Below are positions 1 to 8,369 of a stretch of DNA of 46,578 nt, one piece after another (position 1 is the stretch's first letter; each line of letters begins with the position of its first letter). Made by a program: the position numbers and the translations under genes. The notes under the pieces are model-generated. The model searched no databases, was not told the origin of the DNA, and was given only the letters and a program-made list of their open reading frames with translations. Source of the DNA: Chitinophagaceae bacterium UBA4407 (GTDB taxonomy: Bacteria > Bacteroidota > Bacteroidia > Chitinophagales > Chitinophagaceae); the NCBI GenBank assembly GCA_002390845.1, contig DGQT01000118.1:1-46578 (forward strand), given 5' to 3'.

Positions 1-38
1 CAAAACTGTTTGTTAAAACAAACTGCCTGTTTTTAAGC

Positions 39-800
39 TCAATGGGTTATTGCTTCGTGTTTTATCTGTTCGCTGATTTTTCCGAACCGCCTTTCGCGGC
101 TTTGAAAATCAATAATTGCTTCGTAAAGATTCTCTTTTCTAAAGTCGGGCCAACGCACATTGGTAAAATATAGTTCAGCATAGGCAAGCTGGTACAATAA
201 AAAATTGCTGATTCGGTATTCGCCGCTGGTCCGTATCATCAGTTCCGGATCGGGGAATGCGCTTGTGGTTAAGTAAGCCTGTAGTGTATCCTGTGTAATA
301 GACTCAGGGGTAATTTTACCCGCCTGAACATCGATTGCGATATTTTTAACGGCATTTACCAACTCCCACCTGCTGCTATAGCTCAATGCAATAATCAGGT
401 TCATGCCCGTATTGTCTTCAGTTTCTGCAAGCACTTCAAGCAACCCGTTGCGGGCATTTTGTGGCAACATTTTAATATCGCCTATCACATGCAGTTTAAT
501 ATTGTTCTTTTTTAGTACAGGTGTTTCTTTGCGCATATTGTCAACCAGCAACTCCATCAGTCCGGTTACTTCATATTCGGGGCGGTCCCAGTTTTCGGTG
601 CTAAATGCATACAATGTTAAGTATTCAATACCCAGTTCGCCTGCGCCCTCTACAATATTTCGCACACTTTCTACCCCGTGAAAATGCCCATACAACCTGT
701 CCTGGCCTTTTTCCTTTGCCCAACGGCCATTGCCATCCATAATGATGGCGATATGTTTGGGAAGACGGGATTTATCAATTTTTTCGAGCAGCTCCTGCAT
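39..800 (-). CDS. uppS: Isoprenyl transferase (undecaprenyl diphosphate synthase)
   Basis: Cytosolic cis-prenyltransferase that adds isopentenyl units to farnesyl diphosphate, giving the precursor of the lipid carrier for peptidoglycan and surface glycans. The signature HIAIIMDGNGRWAK is at residues 16-29 with catalytic Asp22. LYAFSTENW follows at 63-71 and the pyrophosphate-binding RTSGEYRISNF at 190-200. At 253 aa it is full length. Its stop is 38 bp from the window edge, so its downstream partner is unseen; bamA is common there in Bacteroidota (family knowledge, not seen here). No clear Shine-Dalgarno precedes the start, which is normal for the phylum. Confidence 0.97.
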   Translation of the reverse strand: MQELLEKIDKSRLPKHIAIIMDGNGRWAKEKGQDRLYGHFHGVESVRNIVEGAGELGIEYLTLYAFSTENWDRPEYEVTGLMELLVDNMRKETPVLKKNNIKLHVIGDIKMLPQNARNGLLEVLAETEDNTGMNLIIALSYSSRWELVNAVKNIAIDVQAGKITPESITQDTLQAYLTTSAFPDPELMIRTSGEYRISNFLLYQLAYAELYFTNVRWPDFRKENLYEAIIDFQSRERRFGKISEQIKHEAITH

Positions 801-916
801 AACCTTTATATATTAAGACTCTGCGAAAGTACTAAAATACCCGGCTTTTAAGAATTAACCCTAATTATAAAAGATTTGTGTCCCACACCAATGTTTCCTG
901 GAACACAGCCAAATGA

Positions 917-984
917 ATTTTTTTATTTCCCAGACTATAAATCTTTGGGCATCGCCTCTTGTGTCACTCACTTATACGTTCGGG
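917..984 (-). repeat. Dispersed intergenic repeat, copy 1 (GAGTGACACAA variant)
   Basis: Read on the minus strand it has the ACGTATAAGTGAGTGACAC form of the core followed by the GGCGATGC segment, and ends in an A-rich tail. It faces copy 2, with the terminator between them. It belongs to the variant subfamily in which both CpG sites of the core are lost. Confidence 0.75.
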
Positions 985-1032
985 GCAGCAGGCAGCTTTT
1001 CCCGCATTATATGGATTGAGCTATTGTTGTAT

Positions 1033-1068
1033 AAAAAAAACCTGCTCACGCATGAACAGGTTTTTTTT
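1033..1068. terminator. Bidirectional intrinsic terminator
   Basis: Eight A residues plus CCTG pair with CAGG plus eight T residues. The inner CTCA/TGAA stretch extends the stem to about 16 bp with one mismatch around a CGCA loop. The T-tracts on both strands make it bidirectional. It lies downstream of the oxidoreductase stop on the minus strand and isolates that gene from uppS. Confidence 0.85.
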
Positions 1069-1104
1069 ATTTTAAGACTGTACATTCAACCGATCATTAA
1101 AGTT

Positions 1105-1167
1105 GTACAGTACAAGTGTGCGACGCAACAAAAGTTCAATCAAAGCTTCAATAGCCGGGCTCAAAAA
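1105..1167 (+). repeat. Dispersed intergenic repeat, copy 2
   Basis: Core GTACAAGTGTGCGACGCAA followed by the tail GCCGGGCTCAAAAA, which ends two bases before the stop codon of the minus-strand oxidoreductase gene. This is one of the cleanest copies and serves as the reference for the family. Confidence 0.9.
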
Positions 1168-1168
1168 C

Positions 1169-2626
1169 TTATACTCCTAAACTCCAGCCATCCCTGTATT
1201 TACGTCTCACAAACTGGTTGGCATCATCAAAGTTGGTGATCTTCATATTTGGTCCGTCCCAAAGCAATTTGATGAACCGGCCAGGGTAAGTATCTTCTCC
1301 CTTGGCATCTTTCTTTTGAATATCGTAACTGCGTATTGCAAGATTGCCCATTAAAACGCTTTCGGTTAAAGGGCCGGCAATGTCGAAATGAGAGCTGAGG
1401 TTTTTGGCCTTCTCGCTGCCGTAGCCTGCCATTGCAGCTTCTACCCATGCGGCATAATGGCCTTCATCGCCACCTGGAACACGGGCAATTGTTTGAGGAA
1501 CCTTTACTGTAAGCGTTTTAGAAGTCGGCAGCAATTGCGGATTGATACCGTAAGTGCCACACATCATGTTTCCTTTACTGCCAAGGAATATGGCTCCATT
1601 ACCACCATCGCCCATTATTTCGTTGGCACCTAGTTCATCGGGGCGTTCTGGCTGTATGCCACCATCCATCCAATGCAGTTTAAGTTTTTTGCCGTTGGGG
1701 CGGTCGAAAGTGAGGATGATATGCGATGCTATCGGCCCGCTTTCAGGATAATATGCTTTGTTCCAGTTTTCAATATATTTTGTTGCAACACTGCACTCTG
1801 CAGAAACAGGATAACCCAATTTTAAAACCGCAAAAGCCGGGGCCATAATATGGCAGGCCATATCACCAAGTGCACCTGTTCCATAATCCCACCAGCCGCG
1901 CCAGTTAAATGGAAGAATGCCTTCGAAATAATCTTTCTTGGGAGCCGTGCCCAGCCAAAGATCAAAATCTAATTCCGGAGGAATTGGAGAAGCGGTTGTT
2001 GGCCTTGCAACACCTTGTGGCCAGATTGGCCTGTCAGTATAACAATAGATCGTATGCACATCGCCGATTAATCCTGCTTTATACCAGTCAACCAGTTGCC
2101 GAACACCATCGCCACTACTGCCTTGGTTGCCCATTTGTGTTACCACTTTATAGCGGTGTGCTGCTTCGGTAAGCATACGAGCTTCGTAAATATCGTGTGT
2201 TAACGGCTTTTGAACATACACATGTTTGTTCAATTGCATAGCCGCCATTGCTGCAACCGCATGTGTATGATCGGGTGTGGAAACAGAACAGGCATCTATA
2301 GATTTACCCTCTTTAGAAAGCATTTCGCGGAAGTCTTTGTAATATTTTGCATTGGGGAATTTCTTGCGTGCTTCAACAGACTGCCTGTCGTCAACATCGC
2401 ATAAAAAACCAATTTCAGCTTTGCCGCTTTTGTAAAAATGACTGATATCATCGGCACCTTTTCCACCAGCGCCAATAGCGGCAATTACCAGCTTATCGCT
2501 GGGTGCCGTAAAACCCGGCCCACCTAAAACATGACGGGGCACAATATAAAAACCTGCCATTGCAGTAGCAGCATTGCGGATAAATTTCCTTCGGGATTTG
2601 TTGCTTTTTTGCTCTTTGTTGTTCAT
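1169..2626 (-). CDS. Tat-exported Gfo/Idh/MocA family oxidoreductase
   Basis: NAD(P)-dependent dehydrogenase of the Gfo/Idh/MocA family, probably acting on a sugar or cyclitol outside the cytoplasm. A twin-arginine signal is at residues 11-26 (SRRKFIRNAATAMAGF). The Rossmann fold starts at about 45 with GAGGKG at 52-57. The usual EKP motif near 139-141 reads QKP (VYVQKPLTHDIYEAR, 137-150... ending at Arg150), keeping the Lys. At 485 aa it matches the longer Bacteroidota subfamily. It stands alone between repeat copies and a terminator, so the substrate cannot be inferred from neighbours. Confidence 0.9.
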   Translation of the reverse strand: MNNKEQKSNKSRRKFIRNAATAMAGFYIVPRHVLGGPGFTAPSDKLVIAAIGAGGKGADDISHFYKSGKAEIGFLCDVDDRQSVEARKKFPNAKYYKDFREMLSKEGKSIDACSVSTPDHTHAVAAMAAMQLNKHVYVQKPLTHDIYEARMLTEAAHRYKVVTQMGNQGSSGDGVRQLVDWYKAGLIGDVHTIYCYTDRPIWPQGVARPTTASPIPPELDFDLWLGTAPKKDYFEGILPFNWRGWWDYGTGALGDMACHIMAPAFAVLKLGYPVSAECSVATKYIENWNKAYYPESGPIASHIILTFDRPNGKKLKLHWMDGGIQPERPDELGANEIMGDGGNGAIFLGSKGNMMCGTYGINPQLLPTSKTLTVKVPQTIARVPGGDEGHYAAWVEAAMAGYGSEKAKNLSSHFDIAGPLTESVLMGNLAIRSYDIQKKDAKGEDTYPGRFIKLLWDGPNMKITNFDDANQFVRRKYRDGWSLGV

Positions 2627-2814
2627 GAAATTAGATCGTTAGTTTAAAAATAAAATAAGTATGCTGTTGAAAGTATGAATTTAGGGCAAAGTAACGGAGT
2701 GGAAAAATCAAAAGTATGTAAGGAAATTTTCCGGGTATTTTTGATTGCAAAACTTATTGACTATTTAGTGTTTTTATAAGTGGTGTATCTAAACAACATA
2801 CTTGCAGGTTTATG

Positions 2815-2910
2815 TGCCACACTTCGCTTAAATGCTGCCATGAAAGAGGAACTGTGAAACGAGCGTGGCAAGTGAAGCTTAATTGGAATGCTTAGTCAGG
2901 CTCAAAAAAA
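2815..2910 (+). repeat. Dispersed intergenic repeat, copy 3, long form with 56-bp module
   Basis: The 56-bp module at 2815-2870 starts with TGCCAC, ends with GTGGCA and contains CTGTGAAACGAGCGTGGCA. The normal body and tail of the family (GGCTCAAAAAAA) follow directly, ending beside the stop of the minus-strand gene at 2912. The 5' part of the core is not recognisable here. Confidence 0.85.
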
Positions 2911-2911
2911 A

Positions 2912-4207
2912 TTAATTATCTACATTACCAATCACTGGCCTTTTATCTTTTGGATCGCGTTGCTCGTAATGCATTTTGAATTTACTGAGATCGGGCTTAT
3001 AGCTTCGTGGCCTTTTTAATTCGTACTGATAAATGGTTTGCCCAAGTTGATAAAGAAAAGGCCCGCCTACTGTTTCGTAATCGTATTTATCGTCGTTTAA
3101 AATACCATCGCTGTTTGCATATAGCGTGGAGGTGAGCATGAATTCCACATTGTTTTTAAAATCGGCTACGTAAGAAACATCGATCAAAAAACCATAAGCC
3201 CAGCCTACCTTATTAAACACCCGGATATAAGATGGCATTTGATGCGTGCTATCGTGGAAGTAGGATTTTACATAACTGTTATAGTAAGATGCACTGTCGT
3301 ATTTCGGGTAATTTGTTTCGGAAGGATATTGAGAAAGGTACCGGTACAAAAAACTATAATCATCCTTTGTGAGGTTAAATCTTTGTTGAGGCGCCACAGA
3401 TTCTGGAAACATAACCGACTGCAATATTTGCTGCAGATCTTCTAATGGCACATTATTCACTTTTGTAAAATCAATGGGTTCATTTATCAGGCTGTCTTTG
3501 TTATTAAAGTGGGCTTTGCCAATTTTAATTATTTTGCCAAAATAAAATGAATCGGTGTTGTAGGCAGCAGGTTGAGTATATATTACACTCCCATCTTTGT
3601 TAATAAAACGAATGGGATTGGTGTGTCGGTTTTCCTCCGATGTTAACCCAAGAAATTGCCTGGTAATACGAATGCTGCTGTATCCTTTTTCGTGCAGGGT
3701 TCTGTTAATGGTTTGCTGCCCTAAAAATTCATACATCCGGTTGTAGGCATCGTTATCACTCACAAGAAAAGCCTTTTTAATATAGTGGGCAATAGAGGGA
3801 AGATTGTTTTGTGCAGTGCTGTCAAAGCGCACCACAGTTTGGTTTTGATAGTTACTGTCAATTTGTAAAGCCGTGTATTTATTTACACCTTTTATGTGCA
3901 GGTTATTCAGCTTCTCCAAAGCAAGTATTGCCAATGGCAGTTTTACAGTTGATGCGGGATTAAAATAAAGATTACTATCGGTGTTGAAATAATAATTTTT
4001 AAACGAGGGGTTATTGTGTTTGTCGCGGTTTATCTGCGTGTAAATAATCTGCAACCTAAAACTATCTTTCTGTTGCAGTACCTGTTGAAAAAGCTTATTG
4101 CTATTAACAGATAAAATGTTCTGCAGCAAGGTATCCGTTTTTGGCTGACCAAAAACAACTGTATTTATAACTAAGAAGTTGAAAAACAAAAAATAAACTT
4201 TTCGCAT
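2912..4207 (-). CDS. Secreted serine hydrolase, class A beta-lactamase-like
   Basis: Periplasmic or outer-membrane penicillin-recognising serine hydrolase. A signal peptide spans about residues 1-20, ending VVFGQ. The SxxK motif is Ser86-Thr-Val-Lys89, the SDN motif is at 150-152, and a KVG triad (333-335, FNKVGWAYGF) replaces the KTG box. At 431 aa it is longer than ordinary class A enzymes (about 290 aa), with an insert between SDN and KVG. No clear class A omega-loop ExxLN is visible, so beta-lactam hydrolysis is doubtful; a peptidase or esterase role is possible. It is monocistronic, between repeat copies 3 and 4. Confidence 0.82.
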   Translation of the reverse strand: MRKVYFLFFNFLVINTVVFGQPKTDTLLQNILSVNSNKLFQQVLQQKDSFRLQIIYTQINRDKHNNPSFKNYYFNTDSNLYFNPASTVKLPLAILALEKLNNLHIKGVNKYTALQIDSNYQNQTVVRFDSTAQNNLPSIAHYIKKAFLVSDNDAYNRMYEFLGQQTINRTLHEKGYSSIRITRQFLGLTSEENRHTNPIRFINKDGSVIYTQPAAYNTDSFYFGKIIKIGKAHFNNKDSLINEPIDFTKVNNVPLEDLQQILQSVMFPESVAPQQRFNLTKDDYSFLYRYLSQYPSETNYPKYDSASYYNSYVKSYFHDSTHQMPSYIRVFNKVGWAYGFLIDVSYVADFKNNVEFMLTSTLYANSDGILNDDKYDYETVGGPFLYQLGQTIYQYELKRPRSYKPDLSKFKMHYEQRDPKDKRPVIGNVDN

Positions 4208-4246
4208 AAGTTGAAGTTAAGTTTTAGAAGCGGCTCTTACTAAATA

Positions 4247-4312
4247 TTTTTATGAGATACCAGCATCGGTTTTCATGGCATCTTCGTTGCGTCGCAATCC
4301 ATTCATCTGTAT
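4247..4312 (-). repeat. Dispersed intergenic repeat, copy 4
   Basis: Reverse copy with an AT-rich tail start at 4247, then ATGGCATC and the core TTGCGTCGCA read on the plus strand. Its CACTTGTAC end has decayed to CCATTCATCTG. It forms an inverted pair with copy 5 around the DUF2236 gene. Confidence 0.75.
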
Positions 4313-4358
4313 AAAAAATGGCATCGTTCTGTTTCCTCCGCAAGGTTACAATCTAAAT

Positions 4359-5123
4359 TTATACAGGCGATATGTCCAAGTCTTTAATTCTGGATTTATA
4401 TGCCGAAGGCAGTATCAATGATTTTAAAAACCAATCCATTTTCAGTTTTCTGCTTAATTTATATAACGGAAGCAGTTGGTGTAGTAAAGAAAAACTTCCA
4501 AGTTGCAGCAATCGGTTTACACGTTCAGGAACCACAAGTATTTGAGATTCGCAAAGAATCTTAAAACGAATTGCGCCAAGATGTATTTTGTATTGCTGAT
4601 ACAGATCCAGCGACAGTTTACTCTGTTCAAGATCCTGTTCAAGATGTGTGGCACGCATCTGCAGCCATTCATTAAATGTAACAGGCAATCCTTTAATACC
4701 CATTCTGTAGCCTACCCGGTAAAACACATCGAATACTTCTTCCTTTTCCTGTATGGTTAATTTTCTTTCGAGCAATTCATAAGATGCAATGGAGTAATGA
4801 ATCAACATAAAAAGCACATCGCGGTATGCCCAGTCTGGAATTGTTGTACCACGGCTTGTTTCTACCGATGTATGAATGGCACGCATAGTATCAATTGCTT
4901 TGTGTGCTGCTTCTTTTTCTGAGAAAACGATCTTTCGTGCATAAGCTACCGTAGAGAATAATCTGCCAATCGGATCGGAAGGAAGACGGCCTGTAAAGTA
5001 AAGCCAGTCTACCGCTTTGTTAAGCGCAAATTCTGCAGAGGCGCCTGCAAAAATAAAAAGGATGGTATCTCCTTTGCCCCAAATTTCACGAACAACGGAG
5101 TTGTTGCGTACAAAAAATTCCAT
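4359..5123 (-). CDS. MpaB/rubber oxygenase-like (DUF2236) protein
   Basis: Member of the heme-dependent ER/MpaB/Lcp family (DUF2236), which includes the latex-clearing protein and mycophenolate pathway oxygenase; the substrate here is unknown. Recognisable segments are FAGASAEFALNKAVDWL (25-41), GRLFSTVAYARKIVF (53-67), MRAIHTSV (80-87) and the following DWAYRDVLFMLIHYS (97-111). Candidate axial or structural histidines are His74, His84 and His109. At 254 aa it is about normal for bacterial members, with no signal peptide. It is flanked by an inverted pair of repeat copies and shares the strand with the GH3-like gene upstream. Confidence 0.82.
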   Translation of the reverse strand: MEFFVRNNSVVREIWGKGDTILFIFAGASAEFALNKAVDWLYFTGRLPSDPIGRLFSTVAYARKIVFSEKEAAHKAIDTMRAIHTSVETSRGTTIPDWAYRDVLFMLIHYSIASYELLERKLTIQEKEEVFDVFYRVGYRMGIKGLPVTFNEWLQMRATHLEQDLEQSKLSLDLYQQYKIHLGAIRFKILCESQILVVPERVNRLLQLGSFSLLHQLLPLYKLSRKLKMDWFLKSLILPSAYKSRIKDLDISPV

Positions 5124-5190
5124 AAGTTGCTAATGAGATAATTTTTAGGAATGGCTATACAGCCCGGTGTTTTCGCTGTCGAATAAAGAT

Positions 5191-5257
5191 CAGAAACCTG
5201 AAGTGTGCGACGCAAGAGGAGCCTCATAAATATTCTTCAGCCTGGCCAATAAAATTC
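5191..5257 (+). repeat. Dispersed intergenic repeat, copy 5
   Basis: Forward copy with AAGTGTGCGACGCAAGAGG and a diverged tail (GCCTGGCCAATAAAA) reaching the stop of the minus-strand GH3-like gene. Confidence 0.78.
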
Positions 5258-6784
5258 TTATACCAATTCTCCTTTTAAAAATTTATTCCAGTCTTCCAGC
5301 ATACGGCCCTTTAATACCCGTGGAAATTTATGCTGGCCGCCAATCTTACCTTTAAGTCGCATAAATTCCATAAACATATCTTCTGGCAGTACATCAAGAA
5401 ATATTTCTTTCAAAGCGCTTTTGCGTTCTACAGCGTAATCATCGTTGATCTCTTTCAATTTTTCGTCAATCTTCAGGCGCATTACTTCGGTGTTAATCTG
5501 GTCGTCGCTGGCAACATACCAGTGATGCGCAAAGAAATTTCCGTAAGGTTTGCCCACCACGGTATATTCGGGAATACAAACATTCATTTCATCCGACACC
5601 ATTTGTATAGCCTTGTTCATATTGTCCACGCTCAGGTGCTCGCCCACCAAACTTAAAAAATGTTTTGTGCGGCCGGTAATCGCAATTTCGCAACGGGCTT
5701 TATCTGTAAATTTTATGGTATCGCCAATAAGATAACGCCAGGTGCCTGCGCTGGTGCTGATGAGCAATGCATAATCTTTTCCTTCTTCAACCTCATGAAT
5801 CATGAGTGTTTCAGGATTGGCAACCAGGTCGCCGTTGTCATCAAAGTTTTTATAATCGAACGGAATAAATTCATGAAAGATATGTTCGTTTGTTACCAGT
5901 CGCATTCCTGTGGCGTTTTGCCTATCCTGGTAAGCAATAAAACCTTCGCTTGCAAGGTAAGTTTCTATATAAGTAAGCGGTTTGGCCAGTAATCTTTCGA
6001 AGCCTTTTTTGTAGGGCTCAAAACTTACACCGCCATGTACAAAAAAATTAAGGTTGGGCCATATATCATGTATGGTATTAAGGTTATACCGCTCTATGAT
6101 TTTTTCCATGCAGATCTGTATCCAGGCCGGCACACCAACAACAAAACCTATATCCCACTCGGGAGCCTTTTCAACAATTTCTTCTAATTTTTTATCCCAA
6201 TCTTTTTCTTTGGCAATTTTCTTTCCGGGTTTATAAAATGGCTGAAACCAGAACGGCGCTTTCTTGGCAGTAATGCCACTAAGGTCACCTGCATAAAAAC
6301 CCGCTTCTTTCTGTAACGCAGTGCTGCCGCCAATCATAAGCCAGCCTTTGCCAAGCGAACGTACCGGAAGGTCCTGGTAGTGTCGAAGACTGAGCAACTG
6401 TTTGATCATTACAAACTTGTTACCTTTCAGCAGGTCTTTCGTAATGGGAATATATTTGCTTGAAGATTCGCTGGTGCCACTGCTGAGTGCGTAAAATTTA
6501 ATTTTCCCGGGCCAGCACACATCGGGTTTACCTTCGAGCGACTGGTGCCACCATTCTGTATAAATGCTGTTGTAATTGTAAATTGGAACAATTTCCTGGA
6601 ATTTTTTGCCTGCATGCCTGCTCATAAGAATCTCATCGAACTTATATTTCTGGCCGAATGCAGTAAATCTTGCCTTTCGAAGTAGTTTTTTCAAAACGCG
6701 CAATTGTTGCCACCTTGGGTCATGGGTAGGCAATCGAAGCGCTCTTGCAACACTATTTGGTAGCTGTATGTCAAATAATGCCAT
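5258..6784 (-). CDS. GH3 auxin-responsive promoter family protein (acyl-adenylating)
   Basis: Bacterial GH3-family member of the ANL adenylating fold, which activates carboxylates with ATP and may conjugate them to amines or amino acids; the bacterial substrate is not known. The phosphate-binding loop is SSGTSESSSKYIPIT (101-115). Also visible are YALSSGTS, a TYLASEGF segment near 280 and the hinge-like IGDTIKF near 360. The length of 508 aa is typical of bacterial members. It is the upstream neighbour of the MpaB-like gene on the same strand, separated by repeat copy 5. Confidence 0.92.
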   Translation of the reverse strand: MALFDIQLPNSVARALRLPTHDPRWQQLRVLKKLLRKARFTAFGQKYKFDEILMSRHAGKKFQEIVPIYNYNSIYTEWWHQSLEGKPDVCWPGKIKFYALSSGTSESSSKYIPITKDLLKGNKFVMIKQLLSLRHYQDLPVRSLGKGWLMIGGSTALQKEAGFYAGDLSGITAKKAPFWFQPFYKPGKKIAKEKDWDKKLEEIVEKAPEWDIGFVVGVPAWIQICMEKIIERYNLNTIHDIWPNLNFFVHGGVSFEPYKKGFERLLAKPLTYIETYLASEGFIAYQDRQNATGMRLVTNEHIFHEFIPFDYKNFDDNGDLVANPETLMIHEVEEGKDYALLISTSAGTWRYLIGDTIKFTDKARCEIAITGRTKHFLSLVGEHLSVDNMNKAIQMVSDEMNVCIPEYTVVGKPYGNFFAHHWYVASDDQINTEVMRLKIDEKLKEINDDYAVERKSALKEIFLDVLPEDMFMEFMRLKGKIGGQHKFPRVLKGRMLEDWNKFLKGELV

Positions 6785-6847
6785 GCGAAATAAAGGGGTT
6801 TAAAAAAACGAAACTACGTAAAACATATTAGTAAGTATTGCAAAGAC

Positions 6848-6982
6848 TTTTTTTAGCCCGGCAATTGATATTTTATGGCATCGGTTGTTGCCACGCTCGT
6901 TTCAGAGTTCCTCTTTTATGGTAACATTTAAGCGAAGCGTGGCAGCCTGTCCCGAATTCATTTCGGTATCGCACACTTCAGG
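6848..6982 (-). repeat. Dispersed intergenic repeat, copy 6, long form with 56-bp module and palindrome
   Basis: From left to right on the plus strand: T-run and AGCCCGGC tail, ATGGCATCGG, the 56-bp module 6889-6944 (TGCCACGCTCG to CGAAGCGTGGCA), a palindromic module CCCGAATTCATTTCGG (6951-6966), then TATCGCACACTT, the remaining half of the core. The core is therefore split by the inserted modules. Confidence 0.85.
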
Positions 6983-7059
6983 CTCCTCTTTTCAATCAGC
7001 AATTAACAGCCGCTTAAATAAGCATCAAGCGTTTGAAATTACAATTTTAAAAATAATCA

Positions 7060-8250
7060 TCAATCTTCTGAACTGTATACCATTCCTGTAATTTTTTTAT
7101 GGTCGCTGCCCACTACCGAAGCCGAGTTAAGCCCATGCCATTTATAACTATAATTCATTTTCGATGCTGACACAAAATTGATGGTCTCATTGTAAGAAAG
7201 ACTGCCGGTACAAAAGACTATTTCCGGTGTCTGCGTTATTTTAAATTGTGAGTGATCTAAACTTGTCAGCTTTATTATAACCGTATGCGGCCTGTTTTTT
7301 ATAAGGATGGCTTCTGCCTCGTTTATACTTTCGCCGCTGCCAATCAACAATGCCGGAAGATCAGTAGCATTTATGGGAATTTTTTTTCTAATCCGGCGAA
7401 AAGGTGATGCCACTAAACTGATCCCTGCTCTTATATAAATCCCAATTTGCAAAAACATATTCATCAGCCTTGCATTGCTGCCTGTGTAATGTTTTTTTAC
7501 AAATACACTCATTGCCTGGTAAAAGATGCGAACATAATTAAGGCTCCCCTTTCTTGCACTTTCGCCTTTAAAGTGTATGATTGTTTCTGTACCTAGATAA
7601 CAGATCTTATATCCCGACTTTTGTATTCGGTAGCTAAGGTCAATATCTTCACCATACATAAAAAAGGCTTCATCAAAACCACCAAGCTCTTCCAAAATAT
7701 TTCGTTTCACCATAAAAAAAGCGCCGCACAAAACATCAACTTCATGTATTTCGTTTTCGGGTAAAAACCCTAAAGCATATTTATTAAAGATTCTTGATTT
7801 TGGAAAAATGTCTGCAAGTCTGCACAGTTTAAAAAAAGAAATCATGGCAGTTGGGAATGCTCTTTTACTTTCAGGTAAAAAGTTGCCGCTGCCATCGATC
7901 ATTCTTACACCTATTGCACCGGTATTATTCTTTTGCTCAAAAAAATGAATGCAGTTTTTCAAAATATTTTCGGGCAATATTGTATCTGGATTAAGAAACA
8001 AAATATATTCTCCTGAACATTGTTTTAATGCGGTGTTATTTGCTTTTGCAAAACCTTCGTTTGATTTATTCGCTATAAACTTTACCCATTCAAATTTGCT
8101 TTGCAGGTAGTAGATGCTGTTATCAGTTGAGCAATTGTCAATCACCAATACTTCAGCATCAATTAATTCAATGGCAAGCTTTACTGAACAAAGGCATTGC
8201 TCAAGAAAAAATTTTACATTATAATTTACTATGATGATGGAGAGTTTCAA
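7060..8250 (-). CDS. Family 2 glycosyltransferase (rhamnosyltransferase-like)
   Basis: Inverting GT-A fold glycosyltransferase, probably adding a sugar to a lipid-linked surface glycan at the inner membrane face. The nucleotide-binding N-terminus is MKLSIIIVNYNVKFF, with VLVIDNCSTDNS at 34-45. The metal-binding NPD is at 87-89 and GEDIDLSYRIQ at 200-210. Residues from about 290 to 396 form an extra C-terminal part without a motif I recognise, although it resembles a small alpha/beta unit (LPALLIGSGESINEAE). Acceptor and donor cannot be told from the neighbours. Confidence 0.92.
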   Translation of the reverse strand: MKLSIIIVNYNVKFFLEQCLCSVKLAIELIDAEVLVIDNCSTDNSIYYLQSKFEWVKFIANKSNEGFAKANNTALKQCSGEYILFLNPDTILPENILKNCIHFFEQKNNTGAIGVRMIDGSGNFLPESKRAFPTAMISFFKLCRLADIFPKSRIFNKYALGFLPENEIHEVDVLCGAFFMVKRNILEELGGFDEAFFMYGEDIDLSYRIQKSGYKICYLGTETIIHFKGESARKGSLNYVRIFYQAMSVFVKKHYTGSNARLMNMFLQIGIYIRAGISLVASPFRRIRKKIPINATDLPALLIGSGESINEAEAILIKNRPHTVIIKLTSLDHSQFKITQTPEIVFCTGSLSYNETINFVSASKMNYSYKWHGLNSASVVGSDHKKITGMVYSSED

Positions 8251-8369
8251 ACTTACTTTTTACGCCTTGCGAAATACGGAGAATTTTATTAAACATTCAA
8301 TAATACATTATTGCAAAGTATTTTTATAAACAGTTTTATCTTTCCGTTTAAACTAAAAAGAATCAATCT

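Larger units (their letters stand above)
801..1168. other. Intergenic region: two facing repeat arms and a bidirectional terminator
   Basis: This 368-bp gap separates uppS from the upstream oxidoreductase gene, both on the minus strand. It holds a reverse repeat arm (917-984), a strong hairpin terminator (1033-1068) and a forward arm (1105-1167). An open frame runs across all of this but shows no protein-like composition and overlaps the repeats, so I see no gene here. Confidence 0.7.

Noticed and set aside
7..25. GTTTGTT/AACAAAC palindrome after uppS as a terminator
   Set aside because: Weak AT-only stem at the window edge with little sequence beyond it to judge.
913..1239. 108-codon plus-strand ORF between uppS and the oxidoreductase
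   Set aside because: It runs through two repeat arms and a terminator and into the antisense of a real gene; not protein-like.
2912..4207. Calling the class A-like hydrolase a resistance beta-lactamase
   Set aside because: KTG is replaced by KVG, no clear omega-loop glutamate is seen, and the protein is much longer than resistance enzymes.
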